From assembly GCF_025791835.1 (NCBI RefSeq), contig NZ_JAOXLP010000003.1:199355-263354 (forward strand): a stretch of DNA of 64,000 nucleotides, written 5' to 3'. The notes under the pieces were generated by a model. It did no database searches and was not told where the DNA came from. It was given only the letters and a program-made list of their open reading frames with translations. A program made the translations under genes and the position numbers. Origin of the DNA: Roseomonas xinghualingensis. GTDB lineage: Bacteria > Pseudomonadota > Alphaproteobacteria > Acetobacterales > Acetobacteraceae. Shown in pieces: positions 37,535 through 45,282 of the stretch; positions within the stretch are counted from its first letter, which is position 1, and each line of letters opens with the position of its first letter.

Positions 37535-37951
37535 CTAGTTGAAGCCTGGGATCACGGCTTCAGCGTAGCAGCGGCACCAGCCGATCTCACAGCAGGTAAG
37601 CTCGCCTGGGAAACCGGCAGTCGGCGGCTTGGCGTAGCGGAAGCGCTTGCCGTCCAGCTTCGCGCAAGTGGAGCAGGCATCCTCCGCGCCGGAGCTGCGC
37701 CAGATGAAGGTCTTACAACCGATCGCGACAGCCCGTTCACGATCTTCTCTCGCCGAGGCGGCAAACCAGTCCCTCATCTCGGCTTGGTAGGACGCGATGG
37801 CTGCAGCCCGCGCCTCGGGCGACAGCCCCTTCAGTCTCGGTTCCCGGACTCGCACGTTCCGGCGCACAGGCGGCTGGCTCGGAGATGGCCTTAGGTCACC
37901 TTGAGCAGCTGCGGACCTCGGGGAGGTAAACAGGTCTCGGAGCCACTTCAT
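37535..37951 (-). CDS. MuF/SPP1 gp7-like C-terminal domain protein (probable fragment)
   Basis: The last 65 residues read like the C-terminal end of phage head morphogenesis (MuF-type) proteins: FIWRSSGAEDACSTCAKLDGKRF, then GFPGELTCC and WCRCYAEAVIPGF, with Cys93, Cys96 and four later Cys that could bind zinc. The first 75 residues are basic linker. It is away from the head genes and much shorter than full MuF proteins, so it may be a remnant or a repurposed domain. A start at 38068 would add 39 residues. Confidence 0.5.
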   Translation of the reverse strand: MKWLRDLFTSPRSAAAQGDLRPSPSQPPVRRNVRVREPRLKGLSPEARAAAIASYQAEMRDWFAASAREDRERAVAIGCKTFIWRSSGAEDACSTCAKLDGKRFRYAKPPTAGFPGELTCCEIGWCRCYAEAVIPGFN

Positions 37952-38282
37952 GTTGAGATCTCGACGAATCAGTTCACCCAAGGCTGCGCCAAGGTCCTGA
38001 GCTGAGGCTAGTCGGCGCGCCTGAGAAGCACGACGTGGACCGAAGGACTGAATTTTTCTCTGTTCCATCGGCCCACACGAACATTCCCCGATGATGCAGG
38101 CGGGCAGCGTTACCGGACCTCTGCGGCCAGCTTTGTGAGAGCTGAATGGCCGCTCCCGGAGCTGGCTACCGAAAAGCGGACAGGCGGTGCCGCCTCTGAC
38201 CCCGCCACACGTGACTGCCTGCGGGTGTTCGTCAGCATCGAGAGAGCATGGCCGGTGCTGCCACACCGACCATGCCCGCTCC
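37952..38282. other. non-coding stretch between accessory genes
   Basis: About 330 bases without a convincing gene if the shorter start of the MuF-like gene is right. It holds the probable terminator hairpin of the dioxygenase gene near 38246-38275. Nothing else is recognised. Confidence 0.4.
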
Positions 38283-39095
38283 TTATGAACCTAGAGCCTG
38301 GCTGATCGCCTTCTCAACGGGCGTCTGTTCACTCAGTGGTTTGGACAGATCGAAGCCGCGACGTGGCAGAAGCGGCGGCTGCGCCATGAACTTCGGTCGC
38401 GTTCCACGGTGAGGCTGCGCCGCATGCACGAGGAAGGGGTGGCACAAATAAACCGTGCCCGCTTCCCCTGTCGCGAGAACCTCGGGCCTGCAGCTGGTGT
38501 CCGCAAAGCCGTCCCAGGCGAGGTCTCGTAAGGTCGCCCCGTCCTCGCCACAACACGCAAGCTTGCGCGCGATATCCTGATGTGAACCGACGCGGATACG
38601 CGTCGGTGCGTCGTCCTTTCCCACGTCGGAGAATAGGAAGAGCATGAGGAGCGCGCGTCCCCTTGAAGCGAGATTGGCCCGCCACGCCATGAAGTCGGAT
38701 TGATCGTCGCCAGGCAGCGCGAAGCTCACGTCCACATGCCATCCATCGTCCCCGGGCGCCTCCGCTGAAGGAAATCGGATCGGGAAGGTGCCAAGGCCGC
38801 CGGGAGGCAACCAGTTCCCGGCTCCCGCGAGTGCATCGTAAGCGGCGTGCAGGCGCGGGGTGTTGGCTGCATCACGGAAGACCTGATCCGCGTAGCCGCC
38901 GAGACGAATGACTGGCCTTGTCCAGCTCGATGGATCGTCCGGGTCGCAGCCTGTTTCACGCCACAGGATCGCGCGCCCCTGATCTGCTAGGGCTTGTGGA
39001 AAGGCATCATCAATCCGTACGAAGCCATTGATGACGAAGGCCTCTGTCTGCGCTGAGGTCAGCGCAGTGGTCGCATCGGGCATAGAGAATTCCAT
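38283..39095 (-). CDS. phytanoyl-CoA dioxygenase-like Fe(II)/2-oxoglutarate oxygenase
   Basis: The 270-residue protein matches the PhyH fold. The iron site is His120-Val-Asp122 (WHVDVSF) plus a distal His in CHPFLVHAAQPHRG (His224 likely); Arg230 or Arg233 would bind 2-oxoglutarate. Such enzymes hydroxylate small molecules or, in some phages, modified bases; the substrate here is unknown. It is an odd cargo for a prophage. A hairpin after its stop (about 38246-38275, GCATGG arms) may terminate its transcript. ATG 39083 is an alternative start. Confidence 0.8.
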   Translation of the reverse strand: MEFSMPDATTALTSAQTEAFVINGFVRIDDAFPQALADQGRAILWRETGCDPDDPSSWTRPVIRLGGYADQVFRDAANTPRLHAAYDALAGAGNWLPPGGLGTFPIRFPSAEAPGDDGWHVDVSFALPGDDQSDFMAWRANLASRGRALLMLFLFSDVGKDDAPTRIRVGSHQDIARKLACCGEDGATLRDLAWDGFADTSCRPEVLATGEAGTVYLCHPFLVHAAQPHRGTRPKFMAQPPLLPRRGFDLSKPLSEQTPVEKAISQALGS

Positions 39096-39404
39096 AGGTC
39101 CAGCTTGCCGCGACGTGCGCGGCGGAAGGGCGCTTGGCCCCGCTCGGCACTTCCCCTCGGAAGCACGCTAAGCGCGCAGGAAGATCGTGGACCTGAAGAA
39201 CATCATGCGGAGGAGGATAGAAGTGTTTGCAGGCGACGGCAAGGAAGACGGAAGGGCGCGCTATCAACTGCTGCCTATGAACCGCTGGACGCTAACGTCT
39301 GCGTTGCGGGTGGCTGTATCACCATTCGGATGACCGAAATGGGCGCGAAGCTGACGACAGCAACGCCACCTAACGTTAGCAAGATTACCGGGCGCCAATT
39401 TGGC
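39096..39404. other. non-coding stretch upstream of the dioxygenase gene
   Basis: About 310 bases with no convincing gene. It must hold the promoter of the leftward dioxygenase gene. An 8-base inverted pair, GCTAACGT at 39291-39298 and ACGTTAGC at 39373-39380, is the only notable structure. Confidence 0.4.
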
Positions 39405-39496
39405 CTTGCGCAGATTCCCCAGTTTCAGGTACAGAAATCTCGAAACTGTGGTGGATAGCGCCCGGGGCCTTGTGGCCCGGGCTTTTTTCGTTTCCG
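39405..39496 (+). repeat. accessory-zone element, copy 3, ending in a Rho-independent terminator
   Basis: This 92-base copy begins CTTGCGCAGATTCCCCA. CAGTTTC and GAAACTG can pair within it. The end is a clear plus-strand terminator: GCCCGGGGCC against GGCCCGGGC followed by six T residues (39484-39488 region), then the shared CGTTTCCG tail. It supports reading all three copies as short terminated transcription units or leaders. A serine recombinase gene follows about 200 bases later. Confidence 0.85.
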
Positions 39497-39703
39497 GGCT
39501 ATCCCGTCGTGACCACCACCTGAGTAACGCCCTCTAGGGCTGTCGCAGCCTTCGCCATGCCGTCGGTGAACCGTCTTCGCAGCTACGGCACCTGTCCCAA
39601 TTCGGAAAACGACCCTTCCAGTCCGGAACAGCGCATACCCCCGCGTGACCGTCGGGGTGTGACAATGCCCACAACGCCCGTTGAAGAGTGACACAGCGCT
39701 AGA

Positions 39704-40450
39704 ATGCCCCGCCCTCGGCTGAAGGCGCCCACACAGGGCGCAGCCGGCGGACCCCTCTTCGTCGCCTACTACCGTGTTTCGACCGACCAGCAGGGCCGCA
39801 GCGGCCTCGGGCTTGAGGCTCAGAAGGCGGCAGTGGCCGCTTTTCTCGCCTCTCAGCCGGCCGCGCGGCTCGCCGCCGAGTTCGAGGAGGTGGAGAGCGG
39901 GAAGCGGAACGACCGCCCGCAGCTCGCCGCTGCCCTCACTGCTTGCCGCGCCAGGCGCGCGGTCTTGGTCATCGCGAAGATTGATCGCTTGGCGCGCAAC
40001 GCGCGGTTCCTTCTCTCCGTCGTGGAGGGTGTCGGCGATGCCGGCGTCGCCTTCTGCGACCTGCCCCAGATACCGCCCGGTCCGACCGGGAAGTTCCTGC
40101 TCACGCTGCTGGCCGCCGTGGCTGAGCTAGAGGCTGGGCTTATCAGCCAGCGCACCAAGGCGGCGTTAGCTGCTGCGAAGGCGCGAGGCGTGAAGCTCGG
40201 AGGTCCCCGGAACTGCCCCGGCCTCGATACCGCGCTCACCAAGCGCGCCCGAGCCGCCCGAACGGCCATTGCAGCAGCCTATCACGTCGACGTCTGGCCC
40301 TACATCGAAGCGGCCCAGCGCGCCGGCGCCACCAGCCTCCGCCAGATCGCGGAGGCGCTCACCGCCCGCGGCGTCCGCCCGCCCTCTGGGGGCGAGGTCT
40401 GGCACGCGAAGCAGGTCTCGCGCCTGCTCCAGCAGAGGAAAGCCGCCTGA
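39704..40450 (+). CDS. serine recombinase (resolvase/invertase family)
   Basis: The 248-residue protein has a resolvase catalytic domain (about 18-150) with nucleophile Ser26 in AYYRVSTDQQ and KIDRLARNARFL downstream. The C terminus carries a helix-turn-helix (SLRQIAEALTARGVRPPSGGEVWHAKQVSRLL). It is a small-type serine recombinase, not the large integrase type. A second recombinase in a prophage that already has a tyrosine integrase is notable. It may invert, resolve or exchange DNA in the accessory zone. Its stop overlaps the next gene. Confidence 0.9.
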   Translation: MPRPRLKAPTQGAAGGPLFVAYYRVSTDQQGRSGLGLEAQKAAVAAFLASQPAARLAAEFEEVESGKRNDRPQLAAALTACRARRAVLVIAKIDRLARNARFLLSVVEGVGDAGVAFCDLPQIPPGPTGKFLLTLLAAVAELEAGLISQRTKAALAAAKARGVKLGGPRNCPGLDTALTKRARAARTAIAAAYHVDVWPYIEAAQRAGATSLRQIAEALTARGVRPPSGGEVWHAKQVSRLLQQRKAA

Positions 40451-40785
40451 TGGCCGCCCGCCCCAAGACCACCGCCGCGCAGAAGGCGCCGCCGATGACC
40501 CGCCCGGTCGTCAAGGAAAAGGCCTTCATTGCCAAAGTCGCGGAGTACGCTCTCGCGAAGGCCGACGCCGATGCCTGCGAGGCACGGCTGAAGAAGCTGA
40601 AGCCGGAAATCCTGGCAGGCATGGGCGAGCACCGGAGCGTCATCGCTGGCAACCACGTGGTGAGCCGCGGCGAGGTGCCGGACGTTCCGCCCACCGACAA
40701 CGTCACCATCACGCGCGAGATGGTCGGCCAGGTCATCCCCGGACGGAAGGGCCGCGCCGGCTACAACACCCTCACGGTGCAGTAG
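40450..40785 (+). CDS. hypothetical phage protein
   Basis: A 111-residue protein of unknown function. The N-terminal half is basic and helical with a coiled-coil-like stretch (VAEYALAKADADACEARLKKLKPEIL). Its start overlaps the recombinase stop by one base, and it leads into the packaging genes. No family is recognised. Confidence 0.6.
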   Translation: MAARPKTTAAQKAPPMTRPVVKEKAFIAKVAEYALAKADADACEARLKKLKPEILAGMGEHRSVIAGNHVVSRGEVPDVPPTDNVTITREMVGQVIPGRKGRAGYNTLTVQ

Positions 40786-40790
40786 CGCCG

Positions 40791-41417
40791 ATGAAGTTCG
40801 GGGAGGTGAAGGCCGACTTCGGGCCTCTCACCCGGGGGCTGAGTGACCTGGCGCAGCGCCAGGTGCCGTTCGCGACAGCGCGCGCGCTCACCAGCATGGC
40901 CCAGACGGCTGCGGTCGCGAACCGCCGCGCGCTGCCATCGGTCTTCGACCGCCCCACCCCGTTCACCATGAACGCCTTCAGCGTTCAGCCGGCCCGCAAG
41001 GGCAAGCCGATCGCCCGCGTCTTCGCCAAGCCGAGGCAGGCCGAGTACCTGCAGATGCAGGAGACCGGCGGCACCCGAACCCCCGAGCTGTCGAAGCAGG
41101 GCGGCACGGGGAAGGGCCAGGCGCTCGTCATCCCGCGCGCCATTCGCCGGAACGCCTTCGGCAACATCCCGCGCGGAGCGCTCGCCGCGGCGAAGAAGCG
41201 CAAAGACGTCTACGTCGGCAGGACCGAGACGGGCGCAGGCGGCTTCTTCCGTCGCCTCGCCGACGGCGGACTGCAGCCGCTCGCGGTCTTCGTTCGGGCG
41301 GCGAAATACAAGCCGCGCCTGGGCTTCCAGGCGCGCACCGCGAAGGTCGTCAAGGCGACCGCACTGCCTGCTTTTCGCGAGCAGCTCGCCAAGGCGCTCG
41401 CGACTGCCCGCCGCTGA
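40791..41417 (+). CDS. hypothetical phage structural-type protein
   Basis: A 208-residue basic protein, possibly a minor structural component: the pattern of an N-terminal helical part (FGPLTRGLSDLAQRQVPFATARALTSMA) then a beta-rich region resembles phage tail/minor proteins such as gpZ-like ones, but the match is uncertain. It starts 5 bases after the upstream stop. Confidence 0.6.
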   Translation: MKFGEVKADFGPLTRGLSDLAQRQVPFATARALTSMAQTAAVANRRALPSVFDRPTPFTMNAFSVQPARKGKPIARVFAKPRQAEYLQMQETGGTRTPELSKQGGTGKGQALVIPRAIRRNAFGNIPRGALAAAKKRKDVYVGRTETGAGGFFRRLADGGLQPLAVFVRAAKYKPRLGFQARTAKVVKATALPAFREQLAKALATARR

Positions 41418-41436
41418 GGCGGGCTTCCTTCAGGAG

Positions 41437-41610
41437 ATGAGCTTCATGCGGCAATCGCTCGCGCAGCGCCTCTACGCGCAGGTCCTCGCCACGCACCCGC
41501 AGCCCCGGGACGCGGCACAGGCGCGGATCCTGCTGAGCCGTCTGCCGCGCAATCGGCTTGAGGCCCGGCGCCTGGTCGCCACGAAGGGCCGGGTCGCGCG
41601 GGTCGGATGA
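41437..41610 (+). CDS. small hypothetical basic protein
   Basis: A 57-residue protein (MSFMRQSLAQRLYAQVLATH at its start) with a net positive charge and a probable two-helix fold. A CAGGAG ribosome binding site lies just upstream, and its stop overlaps the next gene's start (ATGA), which supports translation. Function unknown. Confidence 0.6.
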   Translation: MSFMRQSLAQRLYAQVLATHPQPRDAAQARILLSRLPRNRLEARRLVATKGRVARVG

Positions 41611-41966
41611 ACCGCGTCCACAAGCTGGCCATCGTCGGCGCACATCGCTCCGGGAAGACCGAGGCGGCGCTCGCCTATGCGCTCCTCGCTGCGCGACGCG
41701 GCCCTGTGATGTTCATCTGCGAGAATGACGTCGACGCGAAGCAGCTACGCAGCCAGGTGATGATGGAGGCGGAGAGCAAGCCTCTTCTGTTCTGTGGCCT
41801 CAGCCGCTTCGTTCTCGTTTCGGCGTTTGCTTTGCCGTTCCAGACGATTGTGGTCGACGCGGTGCCGAGCTCCGTCGCCACGAAGCAGATCTCCATCTTC
41901 GCCGCCCGTGCTGCAGCTCACCACGGCGAAGCATGGCTGGCCGCGACGCACGCGACGCCGGCCTGA
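41607..41966 (+). CDS. small P-loop NTPase-like protein
   Basis: The 119-residue protein has a Walker A motif, GAHRSGKT (11-18), and a Walker-B-like TIVVDAVP (about 79-86), but ends far short of a normal ATPase. It lies just before the terminase genes. It may be a packaging accessory factor or the shortened remains of a larger ATPase. Translation is coupled to the upstream 57-residue gene. Confidence 0.65.
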   Translation: MNRVHKLAIVGAHRSGKTEAALAYALLAARRGPVMFICENDVDAKQLRSQVMMEAESKPLLFCGLSRFVLVSAFALPFQTIVVDAVPSSVATKQISIFAARAAAHHGEAWLAATHATPA

Positions 41967-42187
41967 CCGCTGGCGCCGCATCCACGTCCTCCCGACCGAG
42001 ACCCAGAGGTGGTCCGACGGGGAGAAAGCACGGGATGCGGCGCTGCGGGGCCGGGAGGTTGACCCGAGGGCGGGCAGGAGGGGCTGCATAGCCACCCCAC
42101 CCCCCCCGTTCTGGGTCCCTCCTGGCCCCCACCCCTCGCACGGGACGCTTCGCGCCCCGATGCTCCCCCAGCTATGGAGAAAAAAAG

Positions 42188-42904
42188 GTGTCCGCACCCC
42201 TGTCCGCGGACAGCCGCGGCGGTCTCTCGCTTCGGGAATTTGCCCGCCGGGAGGGCTGCGACGATGCCCTCGTCCGCCGGGCGGTGAAGCAGGGGAAACT
42301 CCAGCTTTCATTGGACGGCACGCTCGATCCGGCGCTTGTCGGGAGCGGCTGGCGCCGGGGTAACCGGCACCCTGCACGAGGTGCGGACATAGTTGCGGAC
42401 AGGCATGCGGACATCTCGCAAGAGTCCGCACCTGTCCGCACCCCGGTGTCCGCACCCGCGCCGCAGCCGTCCGCACGCCGGATGGAGCCGCAGCCGCATG
42501 GCGGCGAGCTGCAACGCCGCGCCAGGCCGCCGGAGGATGAGCCCGACGAGGAGATCGATCTCGAGGGTTTCCAGCGCGACGTCCTGGCCGGGAACGTCCC
42601 GGACCTCGCTCGCTCGGAGAAGGTGAAAGCCGCCGCCGCTGCCATCCGCGGCATGGTGGCCGCCCGGCGTGATGCCGACGCGGTCGTGGAGATCGGGGTG
42701 GCCGAGGCCGTCATGTTCGAGACCTTTCGGGCCTTTCGGGACGCCTGGATGAACTGGCCCGCCCGCGTTGCCCCGCTCATCGCCGCGGACCTCGGGATCG
42801 AGGCCGGCCGCGTGCTCGAGGCCCTGACCCCACATGTCCAGCAGCAGCTCGAGGATCTCGGCGAGCCGGAACCCGACTTCACCCCGCCCGACGACGAAGC
42901 ATGA
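42188..42904 (+). CDS. terminase small subunit-like protein
   Basis: The 238-residue protein is placed directly before the large terminase. It has an N-terminal winged-helix-like segment (LSLREFARREGCDDALVRRAVKQGKL) as in Nu1-type small subunits, a Pro/Ala/Arg-rich linker (about 60-110) and a helical C-terminal domain. It should recognise phage DNA for packaging. The GTG start has GGAG about 9 bases upstream. The linker is encoded by TGTCCGCA repeats that may themselves be the packaging site. Confidence 0.78.
   Translation: MSAPLSADSRGGLSLREFARREGCDDALVRRAVKQGKLQLSLDGTLDPALVGSGWRRGNRHPARGADIVADRHADISQESAPVRTPVSAPAPQPSARRMEPQPHGGELQRRARPPEDEPDEEIDLEGFQRDVLAGNVPDLARSEKVKAAAAAIRGMVAARRDADAVVEIGVAEAVMFETFRAFRDAWMNWPARVAPLIAADLGIEAGRVLEALTPHVQQQLEDLGEPEPDFTPPDDEA
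42189..42475. repeat. TGTCCGCA repeats in the terminase small-subunit gene (candidate cos/pac sites)
   Basis: Nine copies of TGTCCGCA or one-base variants occur. Forward copies start at 42189, 42201, 42423, 42433, 42447 and 42468. Reverse copies start at 42382, 42394 and 42406, exactly 12 bases apart. The copy at 42201-42212 is a perfect palindrome. Small terminase subunits of many phages bind sites in or beside their own gene. Confidence 0.55.
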
Positions 42905-45017
42905 GCGCCTGGCGCGCGCGGCCCGGAAGGGCCTGACGCCGCCGCCCCGGATCTCCGTCCCGGACTGGGCGGACCGCTTTCGCCGCCTGGCCAAGGGCGC
43001 CGGCGCCCGCACCGGCCGCTGGAAGACCAGCACCGTCGAGGTGGCCCGCGGGCCGATGCTCGCCGTCACCGAGCCGGGCGTCCACATCATCACGGCGATG
43101 GTGTGCACGCAGCTGATGAAGACGGCGCTCCTCGAGAACGTCTTCGGCTATTTCGCGCACCTCGATCCGAGCCCCATGCTGCTGCTGCAGCCGAAGGAGG
43201 CCGCGGCCGAGCAGTTCTCGAAAGAGCGCATCTCGCCGATGGTGAAGGCCACCCCGGTCCTGCGGGACCTGGTGGGCAGCAGCAAGACGCGCAACGCTGA
43301 CGAGACGCTGCTCTTCAAGGCCTTTCCCGGCGGCTTCCTGGCCTTGGCCGGCGCCGGCTCGCCCGACAACCTGGCGCGGCGCCCCATCCGCGTCCTGATG
43401 TCGGACGAGGTGGACAAGTACCCGGTCACCCGCGAGGGCGAGCCGATCGCGATCGCCGAGGAGCGCACCGCCTCCTTCGACCTGAACTGGCTTTCGATCC
43501 GCGCCTGCTCCCCGACAGTGGAAGACGAGAGCCGGATCGCGGATTCCTACGAGGAGAGCGACAAGCGCCGGGCCTCCCTGGCCTGCCCGCACTGCGGGCA
43601 CCGCCAGTTCCCGAACTTCCATCGCCATGTCCTCCCGGACGACGACGGCAAGGCCGGGTGGAAGCCCGAGAAGGCCGCGATCAGCTGCGAGGCCTGCGGG
43701 TGCGAGTGGTCCGAGGGCGATCGCCTCCGTGCGCTCTCCACTACGCTCTGGCACCAGACTAAGCCTTTCGAGTGCTGCGGCGAGCGCCAGTCGCCCCTGG
43801 ACGTCTACGAGCGCGCTTGGCGCACTGAGGACCCCAGCGACCCCGCGGCCAACCAGAGGGCTGTGGACGCCGTCTGGGACCGCTGGAAGGGCCCCCGCTG
43901 GGACGTGCACCGGGCGAAGTGCTGCCACTGCGGCAGCTGGGCCGTGCCGAACAAGCACGCCGGCTTTCAGGCCGGGAAGCTCTACTCGCCCTGGCAGAAG
44001 GACAAGCCATCGGACATCGCCACGAAGTGGCTGGATGCCCAGGGCAACCAGGACAAGCTGCAGGTCTGGTGGAACACCCAGGACGGCAACCCCTACCGCC
44101 CGACGGCGGGCCGGGTGGTTGCCCTAGACGTCCTCCTCGCTCGGCGCGAGGCCTGGGAGGCGGAGGTGCCCTTTGGGGTGGGTCTCCTCACCGCCGGCGT
44201 GGACGTCCAGGACGACCGCATCGAGGTGGAGATCGTCGGCTGGGGCCTGGACGAGGAATCCTGGTCCGTCAGCTACGAGGTCTTCGACGGCGATCCCGAC
44301 AGCGAGGAGCTGTGGAAGCGGGTTGATGAGTACCTACTGCGGACCTTCTACCGGGCCGATGGCCGCCCCTTCCGGGTACAGGCTGCCTGCATCGACACAG
44401 GCGGCCACCACACCCAGAAGGCCTACGCCTTCTGCAAGGCCCGGCTGGGCCGCAAGGTCTGGGGCATCAAGGGCGAGAGCGCGCAGAACGGCGCCCGCTC
44501 GCCCGTGTGGCCGGCCAAGCGGCCCACGGCGAGGACGAAGGCCAGCTACCGGCCCTTCGTGATCGGCACCAATACGGCGAAGGACATCATCCGGCACCGG
44601 CTGACCTTCGAGAAGCCCGGGCCCGGCTTCACGCACGTGCCCGAGGACCGCGACGTCGTCTGGTACGAGCAGATGCTCTCCGAGCGGAATGTGCTGAAGG
44701 AGGAGGGCGGGCGCCGCTTCCGCGTCTGGGAGTGCCCCTCGCACAAGCGGAACGAGGCCTTGGACTGCCGCGTCTACGCCTACGCCGCGCTGCAGGGCCT
44801 GCTGCACTTCGGCAAGAAGCTGAACCGCATCACCGCCGTGGCGCAGATGCCTCACGAGGGCCCGCGCCCCGAGATCGTGCTGCCGGCACCGCCGGCGGTG
44901 CCCATGCCGGAAGAGGCGGCCGAGGCCGCTCCGTCGGCATCCACTCCCCCGTCGGCACCGGAGCCGCCGCCGCGCGCGCCGCGCCCGGCTGCTCGGGCAA
45001 GCCGCTGGGCATTCTGA
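42834..45017 (+). CDS. terminase large subunit (lambda gpA/GpA family)
   Basis: The protein (727 residues from this start) matches GpA-type terminases, which cut and translocate phage DNA into heads. ATPase landmarks are the QLMKTALLEN adenosine/P-loop region, LLLQPKEAAAEQFSKERI, and the Walker-B-like VLMSDEVDKYP. The second half carries the nuclease domain (GVDVQDDRIEVEIVGWG, IDTGGHHTQKAYAFC). The only in-frame ATG overlaps the small subunit by 71 bases; conservation seems to begin about 27 codons later, so the true start is uncertain. The tail is Pro/Ala-rich. Confidence 0.92.
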   Translation: MSSSSSRISASRNPTSPRPTTKHERLARAARKGLTPPPRISVPDWADRFRRLAKGAGARTGRWKTSTVEVARGPMLAVTEPGVHIITAMVCTQLMKTALLENVFGYFAHLDPSPMLLLQPKEAAAEQFSKERISPMVKATPVLRDLVGSSKTRNADETLLFKAFPGGFLALAGAGSPDNLARRPIRVLMSDEVDKYPVTREGEPIAIAEERTASFDLNWLSIRACSPTVEDESRIADSYEESDKRRASLACPHCGHRQFPNFHRHVLPDDDGKAGWKPEKAAISCEACGCEWSEGDRLRALSTTLWHQTKPFECCGERQSPLDVYERAWRTEDPSDPAANQRAVDAVWDRWKGPRWDVHRAKCCHCGSWAVPNKHAGFQAGKLYSPWQKDKPSDIATKWLDAQGNQDKLQVWWNTQDGNPYRPTAGRVVALDVLLARREAWEAEVPFGVGLLTAGVDVQDDRIEVEIVGWGLDEESWSVSYEVFDGDPDSEELWKRVDEYLLRTFYRADGRPFRVQAACIDTGGHHTQKAYAFCKARLGRKVWGIKGESAQNGARSPVWPAKRPTARTKASYRPFVIGTNTAKDIIRHRLTFEKPGPGFTHVPEDRDVVWYEQMLSERNVLKEEGGRRFRVWECPSHKRNEALDCRVYAYAALQGLLHFGKKLNRITAVAQMPHEGPRPEIVLPAPPAVPMPEEAAEAAPSASTPPSAPEPPPRAPRPAARASRWAF

Positions 45018-45024
45018 GGACCTC

Positions 45025-45282
45025 ATGTCGGACATCATTCAGGTCGGGGTCTTCGCGGGCATGTCGCGCGGAGCTCTCGAGGGCTACCGGGCGCAGCTGC
45101 AGGCTGCCCTTATCGAGCTCGGTACGGGCCAGAAGGCTGTCACGGTTGCCTACTCCCAGGGGACCGGCGCGCGGAACGTGACCTTCGCCCCGACGGACGA
45201 CGAGAAGATCCGGGGCCTCATCCGGCAGATCAACGCCGCCCTCGGCATTAGCCGAGGCGCCCGCAGCGTGGTCTTCCGGTGA
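45025..45282 (+). CDS. gpW-like head-tail joining protein
   Basis: An 85-residue protein of the lambda gpW type, which completes filled heads before tail attachment. It has the small alpha/beta pattern RGALEGYRAQLQAALIELGTGQKAVTVAYSQGTGARNVTF. It sits between the terminase and portal genes, as W does in lambda, and overlaps the portal start by 4 bases. Confidence 0.85.
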   Translation: MSDIIQVGVFAGMSRGALEGYRAQLQAALIELGTGQKAVTVAYSQGTGARNVTFAPTDDEKIRGLIRQINAALGISRGARSVVFR

